Shown: piece after piece, positions 1-7,314 of the stretch
Numbering within the stretch: position 1 is the first letter of the stretch
Layout of the letters: every line of letters starts with the position of its first letter
Assembly: GCA_017861355.1 (NCBI GenBank)
Contig: JAGFXQ010000021.1
Span: forward strand, 1 to 19,776
From: Bacillota bacterium
GTDB taxonomy: Bacteria; Bacillota; Clostridia; Lachnospirales; Lachnospiraceae
Direction: 5' to 3'
Length of the DNA stretch: 19,776 nt
The notes under the pieces: model-generated
Seen by the model: only the letters and a program-made list of their open reading frames with translations
Databases searched by the model: none
Told to the model about the DNA's origin: nothing
Position numbers and translations under genes: made by a program

Positions 1-185
1 CTCCGATCGTCGCTCAGGGGCAGGTACAACGTGAGGTCTACCTTCCGGAAGGAAACTGGGTTAATGTATTTGACCGCAAAACGTATCAAGGGAAACAATT
101 CGTTCCTTGCCATGCCGAATTATATGAATTTATTGTATTTATTAAAGAGGGTAGGGAAGCAATCTCTATATTTGACATTCTTTAA
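1..185 (+). CDS. GH31-family glycosidase, C-terminal fragment (5' end outside window)
   Basis: The reading frame is open from the first complete codon at position 3 to a TAA at 183-185 and encodes about 60 residues. It reads PIVAQGQ..REVYLPEGNWVN, then FDRKTYQGKQF, and ends in EFIVFIKEG. This is the pattern of the beta-sandwich that follows the catalytic barrel in glycoside hydrolase family 31 (alpha-glucosidases and alpha-xylosidases), where a 'VYLPEG-W' strand is typical. The catalytic domain is outside the window, so the substrate cannot be judged. The gene ends 35 bases before the GH43 gene on the same strand with no terminator between them, so the two are probably co-transcribed. The family call rests on this short segment only. 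Confidence 0.7.
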   Translation, partial: PIVAQGQVQREVYLPEGNWVNVFDRKTYQGKQFVPCHAELYEFIVFIKEGREAISIFDIL

Positions 186-220
186 ATAAGAAACGAGGAA
201 GGATCAGGTATTGTAGGAAA

Positions 221-2053
221 ATGAATCAAAAGCAGAATAAAATTCTGGTTTATACCAGAAATCCCAAGGAGGATTATACAGAATCCTTAAGTAACAGCAT
301 TCATTTTGCTTATTGTGACACAGAAAATGCTTGCTTTGAGCCTTTAAACCATAACTATGGGATTCTATTTGCCAAAGCAACGATCGATGAGCAAAATATT
401 ATCCGGGAAAAGGGGTTGAAAAATCCATATATATTCCGAAGCCCATCCGGCTCCTTCGGTATCATCGCAATAAGGATTACGAAAGAAGGAAAGGATGACG
501 AGGAGAGTACGGGACAGATTCTATTATGGACCTCTGAGGATCTGATTACCTTTCATTATGTCGGGTTGCTTCGATTACATCATAATATATCGGTTCAAAA
601 GGCTGTTTGCGAGTATTGCGATGAAGAGAGGAAATACGTAATTAGGTGGCAGGGGAGGGGTGGTTCCTGGTACAGAAATACATTCGATTGCTTGTTTGAT
701 CCGGACAGCATCACTTTACCGGATCAAATAACAGCGTATTCCATTGAGACACCAAGGGTTTCACTTACCGATATTGTTCCCGGGAATGTACTTGATATTG
801 ATCAAGCCTTGAAAGAAGTCATGTGCTCTCACTGGTTGCCGATATATAATACTGAAATTGTGGTACCGGATCATGTAACTCTTATGACCAAAAAGGAATT
901 GGAGGAAGTGAAAGCAACTGCGGTATATTCGGATGGATCTACTGCCTTGAAACGCGTGATTTGGAATAGTGAAGCAATTGATTTTTCTGTATCCGGTTCC
1001 TATCCTGTAAAAGGCAAGGTCGTACAGGAAAGGTATGGATTTCCATTAGCATCCGGATATGCTGACCCGGTAATCTTGCCATGGAATGGGAAGTATTATT
1101 TTATTTCCACGAATGATAATAAGAATGATATTGGAATCTATGCAAGGGAAGCAGATACGATTCATGGTTTATTTGCGCCCGGCTTTACGGAAGCTTTAAT
1201 TCTGGATGTACAGGAGGAGAAGGGCTTTATTCAGACATTTTGGGCACCCGAGTTTCACTGGATTGGAGATGGCTTGTATATCCTGTTTGCAGTAAGCGGA
1301 AAGACATGGGGACCTCAGTGTCATAGTATGAAGTTGAAAAAGGGAGGTAACATTCTTAATCCATCCGATTGGGAGGAACCGGTCCGTGTAAAGAAAAGAG
1401 ATGGATCATATCTGACGGAGGATGGTATTACACTAGACATGACCTATTTTAAGGCGGACGGTAAGTCGTGCGTTGTATGGTCTTATCGAAAAGGAATCGG
1501 CACTCCGTATGATACCGGGTCCATGCTCTACATAGCAACCGTGGATGAGAGGAATCCAGCAATTCTTACGAGTGAACCGGTATTACTCTCCAGACCGTTA
1601 TATGGATGGGAGAACATTCAGGGCACGATTAATAATGAGGGACCATACCCGCTGATCACGGAGGATACGGTATACCTTACTTATTCCGGCGGTGCCGCCT
1701 GCGGATATACCTATGTTCTTGGACTTCTGAGTATCCCACGAGGCAGTGATTTCCTGAATGTCGGTGCATGGAAGAAATCCAGTACTCCGGTATTATCCTA
1801 TTACTCAATCGACGGGGTATATGGTCCCGGACATAATTCTTTCTTTCAAGATTATGACGGTAATATTATGATGATGTATCATGGAGAGCAGGAGCTTGTT
1901 CCATTTGGAAATAGATGCACGGCCATGCATAGAGTACATTTTAACCGGCAAGGACTTCCGATCTTTGACTTGTCCTATGATAGAGATCTCGATGAGCAAT
2001 TGACCGATGTGGTTACGGAAATTGTTTTATCTAATCCCCATTACATGAGCTAA
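221..2053 (+). CDS. Glycoside hydrolase family 43 protein with N-terminal accessory domain and Ig-like linker domain
   Basis: The 610-residue protein has no signal peptide, so it probably acts in the cytoplasm on imported oligosaccharides. The catalytic five-bladed propeller lies at about residues 270-600. Candidate catalytic residues are the base D282 (GYADPV), the pKa-modulating D406 (TLDMTYF) and the acid E473 (NNEGPYP); H538 in GPGHNS matches the conserved propeller-core histidine. Residues ~215-265 (VPDHVTLMTKKELEEVKATA onward) look like a Big_4-type bacterial Ig-like domain. Residues ~25-180 contain short propeller-like strands (RSPSGSFGIIA, ILLWTSEDLITF) and may be a degenerate propeller blade set. 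GH43 members are mostly arabinofuranosidases and xylosidases; the exact activity is not readable here. The context with GH31 fits hemicellulose side-chain removal. The start is supported only by a close TAGGA at 214-218, with a stronger AGGAAGG further upstream at 196-202. Confidence 0.85.
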   Translation: MNQKQNKILVYTRNPKEDYTESLSNSIHFAYCDTENACFEPLNHNYGILFAKATIDEQNIIREKGLKNPYIFRSPSGSFGIIAIRITKEGKDDEESTGQILLWTSEDLITFHYVGLLRLHHNISVQKAVCEYCDEERKYVIRWQGRGGSWYRNTFDCLFDPDSITLPDQITAYSIETPRVSLTDIVPGNVLDIDQALKEVMCSHWLPIYNTEIVVPDHVTLMTKKELEEVKATAVYSDGSTALKRVIWNSEAIDFSVSGSYPVKGKVVQERYGFPLASGYADPVILPWNGKYYFISTNDNKNDIGIYAREADTIHGLFAPGFTEALILDVQEEKGFIQTFWAPEFHWIGDGLYILFAVSGKTWGPQCHSMKLKKGGNILNPSDWEEPVRVKKRDGSYLTEDGITLDMTYFKADGKSCVVWSYRKGIGTPYDTGSMLYIATVDERNPAILTSEPVLLSRPLYGWENIQGTINNEGPYPLITEDTVYLTYSGGAACGYTYVLGLLSIPRGSDFLNVGAWKKSSTPVLSYYSIDGVYGPGHNSFFQDYDGNIMMMYHGEQELVPFGNRCTAMHRVHFNRQGLPIFDLSYDRDLDEQLTDVVTEIVLSNPHYMS

Positions 2054-2092
2054 TGCATATAATGAAAAATGCGTTAGAAGGCGGTTTTTTTG

Positions 2093-2253
2093 ATGTTCCG
2101 AGATCAACAGGATTTTAACCGTTTTATGACTAGCTACAACAGATATTTTCAGGATTTTTATAAAGAACCGCAGTGGCTTCCTGGCAAGAAAATCGGCTTG
2201 ATGTGTTCGGTATCGGTCAGGACAGTGCACTTTGGCATATCTGGAGACCATAA
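2093..2253 (+). pseudogene. Frameshifted remnant with a PLL/DUF346-like propeller blade
   Basis: An ATG at 2093 opens a short frame (MFRDQQDFNRFMTSYNRYFQ onward). In the next frame, from about 2182 to the TAA at 2251-2253, the DNA reads WQENRLDVFGIGQDSALWHI followed by WRP. The RLDVFG-G-D-ALWH-W pattern is the signature of one blade of PLL-type (DUF346) beta-propellers, found in lectins and in accessory domains of secreted enzymes. One blade alone cannot form a propeller and the frame is broken relative to the upstream ATG. I therefore read this as the decayed 3' end of a lost gene rather than a live small protein. A functional 60-residue ORF running to 2272 in the ATG frame is possible but has no recognisable features. 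No good ribosome binding site precedes the ATG. Confidence 0.4.
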
Positions 2254-2306
2254 ACCGGATGAATTTTTGTAATACGGTAGATAGTTAATAATAATGGTAT
2301 TATTCT

Positions 2307-2338
2307 ACAGCCTGTCTTTATTAGACGGGCTGTTTTTA
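2307..2338 (+). terminator. Intrinsic terminator after the GH31/GH43 unit
   Basis: The arms ACAGCCTGTCT and AGACGGGCTGT pair over 11 bp (one G-T wobble) around a four-base loop TTAT, followed directly by TTTTT. This ends the glycosidase transcript and isolates it from the SGNH gene, which has its own promoter just downstream. Confidence 0.85.
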
Positions 2339-2348
2339 TAAATACATA

Positions 2349-2377
2349 TTGACATATGTTAATGAATAACTTATCAT
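2349..2377 (+). promoter_or_regulatory. Sigma-A-type promoter for the SGNH hydrolase gene
   Basis: A consensus -35 TTGACA (2349-2354) is separated by 17 bases from a -10 TATCAT (2372-2377, 5/6). Transcription would begin near 2384, about 44 bases before the gene start. It sits immediately after the upstream terminator. Confidence 0.7.
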
Positions 2378-2427
2378 GTAGTAAACGATACTATATAACA
2401 AAGCAATAGATAATAGGTGGTGCAGAG

Positions 2428-3138
2428 ATGCTTGAAAAAATGATTAATATAGGCTTGTATGGTGATTCGATTTTAGCAGGTATTCAGGTTAATCCTGAAA
2501 GCAAAAAATATTACATCAACAATGTTTTTGTTGAGGAATTATTAAGTAAAAAATTATCATTTCAGGTAAAAAATTATTCGAGCTTTGGATGTACAGTAAC
2601 AAAAGGGAAGAATATTCTTGAAAAAAGATTAGAGGCAAATAATCAGTACGATGCAATCATTATGGACTTTGGAGGAAATGATTGCGATTATAACTGGAAA
2701 GCTATTTCTGAAAATCCATTGGGTAATTTTAATCCGAACACTCCAATCGAACTTTTTACAGAAATATACTGTAATATTATTGATACAATAAAGGAAAAAG
2801 GCATTTTACCGATATTGACTACCTTACCACCATTGCAGCCACAAAGATTTTTTGACTGGTTTTGTAAAGAGTTGAACAAAAAAAATATTCTTATGTGGCT
2901 GGGTGATATAAAAAACATTTATTATCATCAGGAATGCTACTCAAAGGCGATCGAAAAAATTGCGTTGGAGAAACAGGTTCCTTTAGTGGATTTACGAAGT
3001 GAATTCTTGAAGTCCGGGGATGTTGATGCATTACTTTGTGAGGATGGAACTCATCCGAATACCTTAGGACAAAAAATAATTGCGTCAACTTTTAATGACT
3101 TTGCTGATCGATTTTTACTTACTCGTAATCGTTCATAG
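2428..3138 (+). CDS. SGNH/GDSL-family hydrolase (esterase/lipase-like)
   Basis: The 236-residue protein shows the SGNH catalytic blocks in order: block I LYGDSILAG with nucleophile S14, block II SSFGCT with oxyanion G54, block III GGND with N84, and block V DGTHPN with D206 and H209. There is no signal peptide or lipobox, so it is probably cytoplasmic. Family members are esterases, lipases, thioesterases or carbohydrate deacetylases. Given the carbohydrate context a sugar-ester deacetylase is plausible, but this is inference. An AGGTGG lies about nine bases before the ATG; an alternative in-frame ATG four codons later would still leave the GDS block complete. It is transcribed alone from a strong candidate promoter. 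Its last 20 bases overlap the 3' end of the convergent staygreen gene, and no terminator separates the two. Confidence 0.85.
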   Translation: MLEKMINIGLYGDSILAGIQVNPESKKYYINNVFVEELLSKKLSFQVKNYSSFGCTVTKGKNILEKRLEANNQYDAIIMDFGGNDCDYNWKAISENPLGNFNPNTPIELFTEIYCNIIDTIKEKGILPILTTLPPLQPQRFFDWFCKELNKKNILMWLGDIKNIYYHQECYSKAIEKIALEKQVPLVDLRSEFLKSGDVDALLCEDGTHPNTLGQKIIASTFNDFADRFLLTRNRS

Positions 3139-3562
3139 TACCCCAATATTCGAATTTGTCGTAATCCTGGTTGGTGGAATTGAAAGAGATCCAAATCGGG
3201 GCTTTACCGAGTTCCGGGTATTTCGTGAATAATTCAGAATCTCCATATCTTATTGCTTCCAGGGCAAGTGGTAATTCCCGTCGGAATATAGTATCACGGA
3301 TGGCAGTCGTAATCGGATCATATTGACCGATATAAACGTACACATACAGTATAGGTCTGCCTTCATAGGTTTGCCACACAGCAAGTACTTCATCTCTCAT
3401 TTCATTTATCTCGTCATAAGCAAACTCAAGTCCTATGGTAAGAAAAAGATCAGCAGTAATATCAGAATGAGTTAATGTATATTTCCGTCCTTGGATAGGA
3501 TCTGTAGTTGTTACACCGGATTCGAATTCGACATAAAGCTTCTCGGGATTTAATCTTTCCAT
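3119..3562 (-). CDS. Staygreen family protein (SGR, Mg-dechelatase family homologue)
   Basis: The 147-residue product begins MERLNPEKLYVEF and contains YTLTHSDITADLFLTIG, RRELPLALEAIRYGDSELF, YPELGKAPIWISF and ends near KFEYWG. These blocks match the core of plant STAY-GREEN/NYE1 as I remember it (YTLTHCDFTANL, ELPLVLKA..HGDS, HPEL..A.VWVYF, ECWG) over nearly the full domain without the plant transit peptide. In plants the family removes Mg from chlorophyll a during senescence, and some bacterial homologues are reported to have dechelatase activity. The role in a presumably non-photosynthetic Clostridia member is unknown. I chose the ATG at 3562 because TTAGGA sits five bases before it. An ATG at 3580 and a TTG at 3589 extend the frame but have poor ribosome binding sites. 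It is convergent with the SGNH gene and divergent from the methyltransferase gene. Confidence 0.85.
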   Translation of the reverse strand: MERLNPEKLYVEFESGVTTTDPIQGRKYTLTHSDITADLFLTIGLEFAYDEINEMRDEVLAVWQTYEGRPILYVYVYIGQYDPITTAIRDTIFRRELPLALEAIRYGDSELFTKYPELGKAPIWISFNSTNQDYDKFEYWGTMNDYE

Positions 3563-3648
3563 TTGATTCCTAACCGCCATTATAATCAAAGCTATCTTTC
3601 TTATTAATATATTACACGGTTCAGGGTTATTTGCTACACATTTGTCTG

Positions 3649-3677
3649 TTGAAATCCGGGAAGAACAACGATATAAT
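3649..3677 (+). promoter_or_regulatory. Sigma-A-type promoter for the methyltransferase gene
   Basis: TTGAAA (3649-3654, 5/6) and a perfect TATAAT (3672-3677) are 17 bases apart. The predicted start of transcription near 3684 leaves a leader of about 35 bases. The promoter lies in the divergent gap between the staygreen and methyltransferase genes. Confidence 0.75.
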
Positions 3678-3718
3678 AGGCCATAATGATAACCATCAAA
3701 TGATTAGGAGAAGACATT

Positions 3719-4321
3719 ATGGGAAATACAGATAAGTTTGAAATGATAGCTAATATCTATGATACTCCGGAACGGATTCATATTGCAAAGGTATCCTCCG
3801 AGGCCATCCGTGAATTCCTAGCTGATACAAGAAGTAAGAGTGCGATTGATTTTGGGTGCGGTACCGGTCTTGTTGGTATGAATCTTTTGAATGAATTTAA
3901 GACTATCCTATTTTTGGACGCCTCCCAAAACATGATCAGTCAGGTTGAGAATAAAATTTCTGCTTCAAAAATACAAAATGCAGACACCTTATGCTTTGAT
4001 TTTGAAAAGGATAACCTACTGGATTTACATGCGGATTATATCTTTATGGCCCAGGTTTTACTTCATATTGAAGATTATCTACCGGTACTTTCAAAACTAT
4101 ATGATGTGTTGGAGCCGGGTGGTCATCTAATTATCATTGATTTTAATAAAAATAATGACATCGTATCAGATATGGTTCACAATGGATTTGATCCGGAAGA
4201 ACTGTCTGCTGTTATGGAAAAAGTAGGGTATCAGAAGATACGATTCAACACTTTCTATACCGGAAACAATATATTCATGGGACATGATGCGTCAATGTTT
4301 GTGCTTGATTCACAAAAATAA
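3719..4321 (+). CDS. Class I SAM-dependent methyltransferase
   Basis: The 200-residue protein has the Rossmann-like SAM-binding fold of the Methyltransf_11/UbiE type. Motif I is AIDFGCGTGLVG (D44 to G50), the acidic residue ending strand 2 is D67 in ILFLDAS, a motif resembling post-I/II is YIFMAQVLLHIED, and the post-motif strand is LEPGGHLIIIDF. It is short for the family and lacks an obvious substrate-binding insert, so a small-molecule substrate is likely but not identifiable. There is no signal peptide or membrane segment. AGGAG (3706-3710) precedes the ATG by eight bases. It is probably monocistronic between its own promoter and the terminator at 4443-4490. Confidence 0.85.
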   Translation: MGNTDKFEMIANIYDTPERIHIAKVSSEAIREFLADTRSKSAIDFGCGTGLVGMNLLNEFKTILFLDASQNMISQVENKISASKIQNADTLCFDFEKDNLLDLHADYIFMAQVLLHIEDYLPVLSKLYDVLEPGGHLIIIDFNKNNDIVSDMVHNGFDPEELSAVMEKVGYQKIRFNTFYTGNNIFMGHDASMFVLDSQK

Positions 4322-4356
4322 GCTATACCATAAATACAAATAAGAAGTAGAAATAC

Positions 4357-4449
4357 ATGATTCAAAAGGAAATTGAACAGGAAACAAAACAGGAAATAAA
4401 ACAGGAAATAAATCAGGAAATAAATCAGAAAACTAAAATAGAAGACTAA
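4357..4449 (+). CDS. Possible 30-residue peptide encoded by tandem 12-bp repeats
   Basis: An ATG at 4357 opens a 30-codon frame ending TAA at 4447-4449. Its core is a run of imperfect 12-base units (CAGGAAAYAAAA or CAGGAAATAAAT, about five copies from ~4378 to 4437), giving repeated QETK/QEIK/QEIN tetrapeptides. The product would be highly charged and polar, and possibly helical. The upstream region (AAGAAGTAGA) is only a weak ribosome binding site, and the stop codon lies inside the left arm of the following terminator hairpin. It may be a translated small protein, or simply repeat expansion in the 3' untranslated region of the methyltransferase transcript. I recognise no family. Confidence 0.25.
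   Translation: MIQKEIEQETKQEIKQEINQEINQKTKIED
4378..4437 (+). repeat. Imperfect tandem repeat, about five 12-bp units
   Basis: Units of the form CAGGAAATAAAW repeat head to tail about five times, the first and last being diverged. The period is a multiple of three, so the small reading frame is kept through all copies. Such arrays expand and contract by slippage. Confidence 0.7.
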
Positions 4450-4490
4450 GTTTATAAGTTCAGAGATGACTCATAAACTTAGTCTTTCTT
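4443..4490 (+). terminator. Intrinsic terminator after the methyltransferase/micro-ORF
   Basis: Perfect 13-bp arms AGACTAAGTTTAT (4443-4455) and ATAAACTTAGTCT (4473-4485) enclose a 17-base loop and are followed by TTCTTTG. The T-run is interrupted and the loop is long, so efficiency may be moderate. Symmetry means it could also act on transcripts from the other strand. Confidence 0.65.
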
Positions 4491-4627
4491 TGTCTGAAAA
4501 TATAACATTGTCAGAAAAACGTAAGGAATTCGTAGGGTGATATTGATAACTTACTCCACATTCTGTGTTTTAATATTAACATCACAAGACAAGAAGATGA
4601 CGGTTATGGAAAAACAGGGGGATGTAT

Positions 4628-5308
4628 ATGATACGAAGTACGAAGCATAAAATGAATTTTTTTGGGAGCCTTTTTTTACTGATTATAATTTCTGTCTTAT
4701 GGTATGCCATACTTCACGGAAACCTAATACAAGGAAAGGAACAGGAGCATAGTTCGGATGACAAGGTATATACTGTTGTCATTGATCCGGGCCATGGTGG
4801 AAAAGATGTGGGAGCAACCGGGGTAAACGGTTTATATGAGAAGGATTTCACTCTGAGTTTGTCAAGGAAAATCAAAGATATTCTTGGAAAAGAGAAGAAA
4901 ATCAAGGTGTACATGACCAGAGATGAGGACACGTTTCTTTCCTCAGAGGATAAGTATCGACCGAAATATGCGAATGAATTAAAGGCAGACTTATTTATCT
5001 CGATTCATGGTAATACCTATGAGGATCCTGAGGTATCCGGTACAGAAGCATATTATTACCATGCGGGATCGAAATCATTTGCCGAAATCTTACATGAAAA
5101 AGTAGTCACAGCAACCGGTTTTCATGATCGCGGTGTGAAGAAGAATGATTTCTTTGTCGTGAAGTATACCGATATGCCCTCTGTACTTCTTGAGATTGGA
5201 TATCTGACGAATCCGGAGGAAGAACAGAGGATGATTGATGATAAGTCTCAGGATTCAACGGCACAAGCCATATGTGACGGAGTGAATGAATATTTGGGAT
5301 TGGACTAA
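4628..5308 (+). CDS. N-acetylmuramoyl-L-alanine amidase, membrane-anchored (Amidase_3, CwlD-like)
   Basis: It cleaves the bond between N-acetylmuramic acid and L-alanine of peptidoglycan outside the membrane. A single hydrophobic segment at residues ~11-29 has no clear cleavage site and should act as an anchor or uncleaved signal. The Amidase_3 domain fills the rest: zinc ligands H56 (VIDPGHGG), E71 (YEKDF) and H127 (SIHGN), and catalytic E189 (LLEIGYLTN). All key residues are present. Size (226 residues) and architecture resemble CwlD, the sporulation amidase that makes muramic-delta-lactam in spore cortex, but other single-domain amidases look alike. I chose the ATG at 4628 because AGGGGG (4616-4621) precedes it by six bases; the ATG at 4622 would directly abut that sequence. 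It stands alone, with about 115 bases before the kinase gene. Confidence 0.88.
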   Translation: MIRSTKHKMNFFGSLFLLIIISVLWYAILHGNLIQGKEQEHSSDDKVYTVVIDPGHGGKDVGATGVNGLYEKDFTLSLSRKIKDILGKEKKIKVYMTRDEDTFLSSEDKYRPKYANELKADLFISIHGNTYEDPEVSGTEAYYYHAGSKSFAEILHEKVVTATGFHDRGVKKNDFFVVKYTDMPSVLLEIGYLTNPEEEQRMIDDKSQDSTAQAICDGVNEYLGLD

Positions 5309-5323
5309 GCTTTGATGAATAAT

Positions 5324-5341
5324 AAATTGTGATGACAATTT
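5324..5341. other. Perfect 7-bp inverted repeat in the amidase-kinase gap
   Basis: AAATTGT and ACAATTT flank a GATG loop. It lies just after the amidase stop and overlaps a weak promoter-like pair (TTGTGA at 5327, TATGTT at 5350, spacing 17) upstream of the kinase gene. It could be a weak hairpin or an operator; the sequence alone does not decide. Confidence 0.3.
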
Positions 5342-5423
5342 CAACATTATATGTTAATCTGATATTGGTTATGTTGGTAAAATTTACGTAATCGATTTCT
5401 GCTCAGGAAAAGGATAGGCTAAT

Positions 5424-7235
5424 ATGTTGCATAAAATCATGGTCAAAACTTTTTTATCCTTGAATCTCTTTACGAAACTTATGATTATGTTGTTACTAAT
5501 TTCGATTCTTCCGATTTTATTAACTCAATTTACTTCTTATAAAATTAGTACATCTACCATTGAAAAGCAAACAAAAGAATTGATTATGGCAAACCTTCGA
5601 CAATCAAGTAACAGTGTGGAGGGCTTTTTTCATGCCTATGACAACATCATTTTAGATATTTATACAGACAGCAGTTATATTGATAACTTAAAGTATATTA
5701 ATGTCTGGGATACGAAGTATTATTATGTGGCAAAGCATCAGATTGAAGAAAAGCTTGAGAATATTGTATACACTTACCCGGAGATCTTGGGAATTACGAT
5801 CGTTGGGTTGAATGGGGATGCTACCTTTTATGATGCAGTAACTCTATCCGGGGAAGAAAGCTTTTGCTTTGACGTGAACAATTTACGTACCAATGCAATG
5901 TTCAAAGATTCCCTAAAGGTGAAGCATGCAATCTATTCCGGTACAACCCACAGGTCGGAGGTTGAATATGGGAACAAAAACTATTTCTACATAGCGCATC
6001 AGTTGACGGATTTTAATAATTACAAGAATGGACCGGTTGGAAGCATTATATTATGTATTGATGAAAGTGCACTTCGCAGCGTCTATTCTGCCGGTATGGA
6101 TTATGCTTCGAATGTAACCTTTCTGGTAAACCAGGTAGGTGATATTATCTCTTTTCCGCTTGAAGGCTATGCAGGCTTGAATATTTATGGTGGGTCAGAT
6201 AATTCAGATATCGAGAAGGCAACGAAGAGATTTTTTCAGAAGAATAATTTTATGAACTCAAACCAGTTAGAGGTGCATATCAGCAGCATCCAGGATGGGG
6301 TATTTTATTTGATCAATGTTCAGAACATCACCTACGCATTAAAGGATGTCCAGAATATCTCCAAGATCATTGCGTTAATCGGTATTTTGCTTGGTTTTGT
6401 ATGTATCTTAATTGCCATGTCTTTTGCAGCAGGTACGGATAAGTCGGTAAAGACAATCATACATGCGATGAAAAAAGCAGACCAGGGAGATTATGAAGTT
6501 CGGATATCGTTGGAAGGTCGTGATGAATTCGCCAAAATTGCGCATCATTTTAATGATATGATTATTCGGATCAAAGAGGCCAATCAACAGGAGAGAGAAG
6601 CCTTGGTCCGCGAGAAGAACTCAGAAATCAAATCCTTAGAAGCGCAGATTAATCCGCACTTTCTATATAATACGCTGGATGCAATTAATTGGGTTGCTGT
6701 GGATCATGATGAATTTCATATCAGTAAGATGTTGATTAATCTGGCGGCGATGCTGAGATACAGTATTCAAAGAAGCAATGAAATTGTTACCCTGCAAGAA
6801 GAACTGGAGTATTTGAAGAAATATATCTATTTGCAACAGGAACGGTTCTGCTATTCGTTTCAATATGTAATTCATATTGATGAGACATTAAACAGCTGCA
6901 TGATACATAAGCTGTTGATTCAACCTCTGATTGAAAATATTATTGTTCATGGCTTTCCGGGTAATACAGGTCACGATGAGATAGAGATTGATTTTCAGAT
7001 ACTATTCGATAATTACATTCAAATTCAAGTAAAAGATAACGGTAAGGGCATGTCTCAAGAACTGGTCGAGGAATTTAATAACTATGATTATCGTCAGGAT
7101 ACAATTGAGACAAGTATCGGAGTAAGAAATGTAATCACCAGACTAAAATTATATTATGGCAGTAACAGTGGTTTCCGTGTGGATTCAAGTGAAACGGGGA
7201 CCATCGTAACTATGATGATTCCATATGAGATATAG
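5424..7235 (+). CDS. YesM-type sensor histidine kinase
   Basis: The 603-residue kinase has two transmembrane segments (about 17-36 and 313-335) enclosing a ~275-residue extracellular sensor region. A HAMP domain (~335-390) and a short coiled coil follow. The His_kinase domain has phospho-acceptor H412 in AQINPHFLYNTLDAINW, and the ATPase domain contains the N box LIQPLIENIIVHG, the G1 box DNGKGM and the G2 box GVRNVITRL. This is the LytS/YesM class that partners with YesN-type regulators and is common near carbohydrate importers in Clostridia. The product probably phosphorylates the regulator encoded next, 79 bases downstream. The extracellular part may sense a sugar directly or through the anchored binding protein at 8826. 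AGGATAGG lies upstream of the ATG. Confidence 0.92.
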   Translation: MLHKIMVKTFLSLNLFTKLMIMLLLISILPILLTQFTSYKISTSTIEKQTKELIMANLRQSSNSVEGFFHAYDNIILDIYTDSSYIDNLKYINVWDTKYYYVAKHQIEEKLENIVYTYPEILGITIVGLNGDATFYDAVTLSGEESFCFDVNNLRTNAMFKDSLKVKHAIYSGTTHRSEVEYGNKNYFYIAHQLTDFNNYKNGPVGSIILCIDESALRSVYSAGMDYASNVTFLVNQVGDIISFPLEGYAGLNIYGGSDNSDIEKATKRFFQKNNFMNSNQLEVHISSIQDGVFYLINVQNITYALKDVQNISKIIALIGILLGFVCILIAMSFAAGTDKSVKTIIHAMKKADQGDYEVRISLEGRDEFAKIAHHFNDMIIRIKEANQQEREALVREKNSEIKSLEAQINPHFLYNTLDAINWVAVDHDEFHISKMLINLAAMLRYSIQRSNEIVTLQEELEYLKKYIYLQQERFCYSFQYVIHIDETLNSCMIHKLLIQPLIENIIVHGFPGNTGHDEIEIDFQILFDNYIQIQVKDNGKGMSQELVEEFNNYDYRQDTIETSIGVRNVITRLKLYYGSNSGFRVDSSETGTIVTMMIPYEI

Positions 7236-7314
7236 AGGATTTTGAGCTGTATTGAAGATGCAGTATAGGAGGTTAGCTTTAGTATATAAAGAAAATGATG
7301 TATTGGAGGAGATT

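Noticed and set aside
3563..3589. Longer staygreen starts at 3580 (ATG) or 3589 (TTG)
   Set aside because: Neither has a good ribosome binding site, while the ATG at 3562 has AGGA five bases away and gives the usual start of the domain.
4378..4437. Short direct repeats as a CRISPR array
   Set aside because: The units are 12 bp head to tail with no spacers and no cas genes nearby.
7252..7314. N-terminal extension of the response regulator from an ATG at 7252
   Set aside because: The extra 21 residues precede a standard receiver start (MRILIVEDE), and the ATG at 7315 has a clear GGAGG.
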